Positions 5,706 to 7,333 of a stretch of 7,333 nt of DNA are shown here, piece by piece. The notes beneath the pieces are model-generated. The model was given only the letters and a program-made list of their open reading frames with translations, did no database searches and was not told the origin of the DNA. Made by a program: the position numbers and the translations under genes. Within the stretch, counting starts at the first letter, position 1, and every line of letters starts with the position of its first letter. Source of the DNA: Burkholderiales bacterium (lineage in GTDB: Bacteria > Pseudomonadota > Gammaproteobacteria > Burkholderiales > JAEUMW01); contig JAEUMX010000403.1 of assembly GCA_016791285.1 (NCBI GenBank), positions 1 to 7,333 on the forward strand, read 5' to 3'.

Positions 5706-6869
5706 TCAGGTTTCCGCTCCGATCACGCGCACTTCCGGCAGCGGGAAGCCGTTGAAGGTGCACGCTCTGGAGTTCGTGTAGGCGCCGGTGTTGGGTAGAT
5801 AGACGAAGTCGCCTTCCTGCATGTCTTCGGGCAGCAGGTGCTCGCCCTTGAGCACGTCGGCCGCGTCGCAGGTCGGACCGGCGATGGTCCAGGGCACGAG
5901 CGCACCCCTACGGTCGGTGCGAATCTCGTAGACCATCCCGCGGGCAGTCTCGATGATCCCGCCGAAGATACCGGCGTCCCAGTACATCCAGCGCCGACCC
6001 TTGCGGGTCGCCGTGCCGATCACGCGGCACACGAAGCACGCCGCGTCCGCGACGAGATATCGGCCCGGCTCGGCAATCACCGTCACGTCGAGCGGGACAT
6101 CCGCGAGCGCGCGGTGCACGATCGCGCCGATCGCTTCGATGCTCGGGACCGGTCGTGCATAGCGCACCGGGAAGCCACCGCCGATGTCGAGCAGCCGCGG
6201 GCGCAGGCCGGCCAAGCGCATCTCCAACAGCGTCGCTTGCGCCCGCTCGATGCCGAGTCGCCAGCTCTCGGGATTCAGGCACTGCGACCCGACGTGGAAG
6301 CTCACGCCCGCGAGATCGGCGCCCAGGCAGACCGCCGCCGCAACGACCTCGCGTACCACGTCGGGAGTCGCGCCGAACTTGCCCGCGAGCGGCCATTCGC
6401 TGTCCGTGTTGGGCACATCGACGCGCAGACAGAGCTTCGCGTCGGACTTCACGGCGGCCACCTTGCGCAGCTCGTCGACGCTGTCGACCACGAACCATTC
6501 GACGCCGCACCGCACCGCGTGCGAGAGGTGCTCCCGGCACCTGACCGGGTTCGAATAGAAGACCTCGCGCGCCGGCACGCAGAGGTCCATCAGCAGATCC
6601 AGCTCGCCTGCCGATGCGATCTCGAAGGCAACCCCCTCGTCACGGAGGGCTCTCAGGACCGCGGGATGCGGATTGGCCTTGACGGCGTAGTGCGGTCGCA
6701 CCCGCGGCATCGCGCCCTGGAAGCGCCGTGCCTTGGCGCGCACGAGGTCCAGGTCGAGGAGCAGCAAGGGCCCGTGGTAGCCCGCGGCGAGCGCGTCGCG
6801 CACCTTCCGGAAACTCAAGCCGGCGCCATCTGCATCGGCGCAGCGGGTCGGATCGGGACACGAAGCCAC
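5706..6869 (-). CDS. Fold-type III PLP-dependent ornithine/lysine decarboxylase
   Basis: Cytosolic PLP enzyme of the alanine-racemase-like fold that decarboxylates ornithine to putrescine and/or lysine to cadaverine. At 387 residues it is the length of the Pseudomonas SpeC-type ornithine decarboxylase, as I recall it. The N-terminal TIM barrel carries the PLP Schiff-base Lys64 in HYAVKANPHP. HVGSQ (192-196), the PLP-phosphate loop DIGGGFP (228-234) and EPGRYLVADA (267-276) follow. In the C-terminal β-domain, Cys334-Asp335 of GPTCDAADVL are the catalytic Cys and substrate-amine Asp contributed across the dimer. TGAYT (361-365) and FNGFP (372-376) close the active site. The start is a GTG at 6867-6869 with only a weak GGAG upstream; a TTG at codon 18 is the next alternative. 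It follows dcd by 28 bp on the same strand, probably in one operon. Substrate preference cannot be read from the sequence; diaminopimelate decarboxylase is less likely given the GPTCD context and length. Confidence 0.92.
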   Translation of the reverse strand: MASCPDPTRCADADGAGLSFRKVRDALAAGYHGPLLLLDLDLVRAKARRFQGAMPRVRPHYAVKANPHPAVLRALRDEGVAFEIASAGELDLLMDLCVPAREVFYSNPVRCREHLSHAVRCGVEWFVVDSVDELRKVAAVKSDAKLCLRVDVPNTDSEWPLAGKFGATPDVVREVVAAAVCLGADLAGVSFHVGSQCLNPESWRLGIERAQATLLEMRLAGLRPRLLDIGGGFPVRYARPVPSIEAIGAIVHRALADVPLDVTVIAEPGRYLVADAACFVCRVIGTATRKGRRWMYWDAGIFGGIIETARGMVYEIRTDRRGALVPWTIAGPTCDAADVLKGEHLLPEDMQEGDFVYLPNTGAYTNSRACTFNGFPLPEVRVIGAET

Positions 6870-6897
6870 GTGGCGAATGTGCTCCGCTCCCGCACCG

Positions 6898-7333
6898 TCA
6901 CATCTTGGGCAGCGTCACGCCGCGCTGGCCCTGGTACTTGCCGCCCCGGTCGCGGTAGGACGTCTCGCACACGTCGCTCGCGTCGGCCTCCAGGAAGATC
7001 ACCTGCGCCACGCCTTCGTTCGCGTAAATGCGCGCGGGCAGCGGTGTCGTGTTCGAGAACTCGAGGGTGACGAAGCCTTCCCACTCCGGCTCCAGGGGCG
7101 TCACGTTCACGATGATGCCGCAGCGTGCGTACGTCGACTTGCCGAGGCAGATGGTCAGCACGTTGCGCGGGATGCGGAAGTACTCGACGGTACGCGCGAG
7201 CGCGAAGGAATTGGGCGGAATGATGCAGGACGGACCCTTCACGTCGACGAAGGACTTCGGGTCGAAGCTCTTGGGGTCGACGATCGTCGTGTTGATGTCG
7301 GTGAAGAGCTTGAATTCCTCGGAGCACCGTATG
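6898..7333 (-). CDS. dcd: dCTP deaminase, N-terminus cut off by window edge
   Basis: Cytosolic homotrimeric enzyme that deaminates dCTP to dUTP, the main source of dUMP for thymidylate synthase in many Gram-negative bacteria. About 144 codons are visible, reading leftward from the right edge, starting [14 protein letters not shown]. The family is about 188-193 residues, so roughly 45-50 N-terminal residues are missing; the ATG at 7240-7242 is internal. Signatures are [20 protein letters not shown], then [18 protein letters not shown], where the Ser-x-x-Ala-Arg motif binds the triphosphate, and [13 protein letters not shown], whose Glu is the catalytic base. The C-terminus [13 protein letters not shown] contacts the nucleotide of the neighbouring subunit. 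This is the form I associate with betaproteobacteria, rather than the E. coli form. The stop TGA is at 6898-6900 and the decarboxylase follows 28 bp later. Confidence 0.97.
   Translation of the reverse strand, partial: IRCSEEFKLFTDINTTIVDPKSFDPKSFVDVKGPSCIIPPNSFALARTVEYFRIPRNVLTICLGKSTYARCGIIVNVTPLEPEWEGFVTLEFSNTTPLPARIYANEGVAQVIFLEADASDVCETSYRDRGGKYQGQRGVTLPKM

Noticed and set aside
5838..7070. Plus-strand open frame of 410 codons opposite the decarboxylase and dcd.
   Set aside because: It is an Arg/Ala/His-rich mirror of two well-supported genes, with no family signature.

Overview
The window is GC-rich chromosomal DNA with strong G/C third-position bias. The gene families point to a proteobacterium, most likely a betaproteobacterium: a betaproteobacterial-type dCTP deaminase, a 264-residue ThyA followed by an overlapping FolA, an alanine-racemase-fold ornithine/lysine decarboxylase, and a PepA/PepB-like M17 aminopeptidase of the HTDAEGRM type. 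The lineage is inferred from remembered family resemblance, since no search was possible.

Layout. (1) 2-961 (+): C-terminal two thirds of an M17 leucyl aminopeptidase, cut by the left window edge. (2) 974-1168 (-): a 64-residue basic protein of unknown function, convergent with the peptidase. (3) 1206-2057 (-): a GNAT acetyltransferase with a second C-terminal domain. (4) 2058-2553: a gene-poor stretch that holds the decayed end of a HigA-type antitoxin gene (2138-2286, -), broken by a one-base frameshift. (5) 2554-4167 (+): a 537-residue protein with about nine membrane helices and a cytoplasmic C-terminal domain that resembles a TIR fold. (6) 4168-4401: a non-coding leader with a near-perfect 24-bp tandem repeat. 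(7) 4402-5196 and 5193-5699 (+): thyA and folA, overlapping by 4 bp. (8) 5706-6869 (-): a fold-III PLP decarboxylase. (9) 6898 to the right edge (-): dCTP deaminase, lacking its N-terminus because of the window edge.

The right half is housekeeping metabolism. Dcd makes dUTP from dCTP, ThyA methylates dUMP to dTMP while oxidising methylene-THF to DHF, and DHFR reduces the DHF back to THF. The decarboxylase lies 28 bp behind dcd on the same strand and probably makes putrescine or cadaverine. The middle (about 1.2-4.35 kb) looks more accessory: an acetyltransferase, a dead antitoxin, a membrane-anchored TIR-like protein and short tandem repeats. The TIR-like membrane protein is the best candidate for something poorly described.
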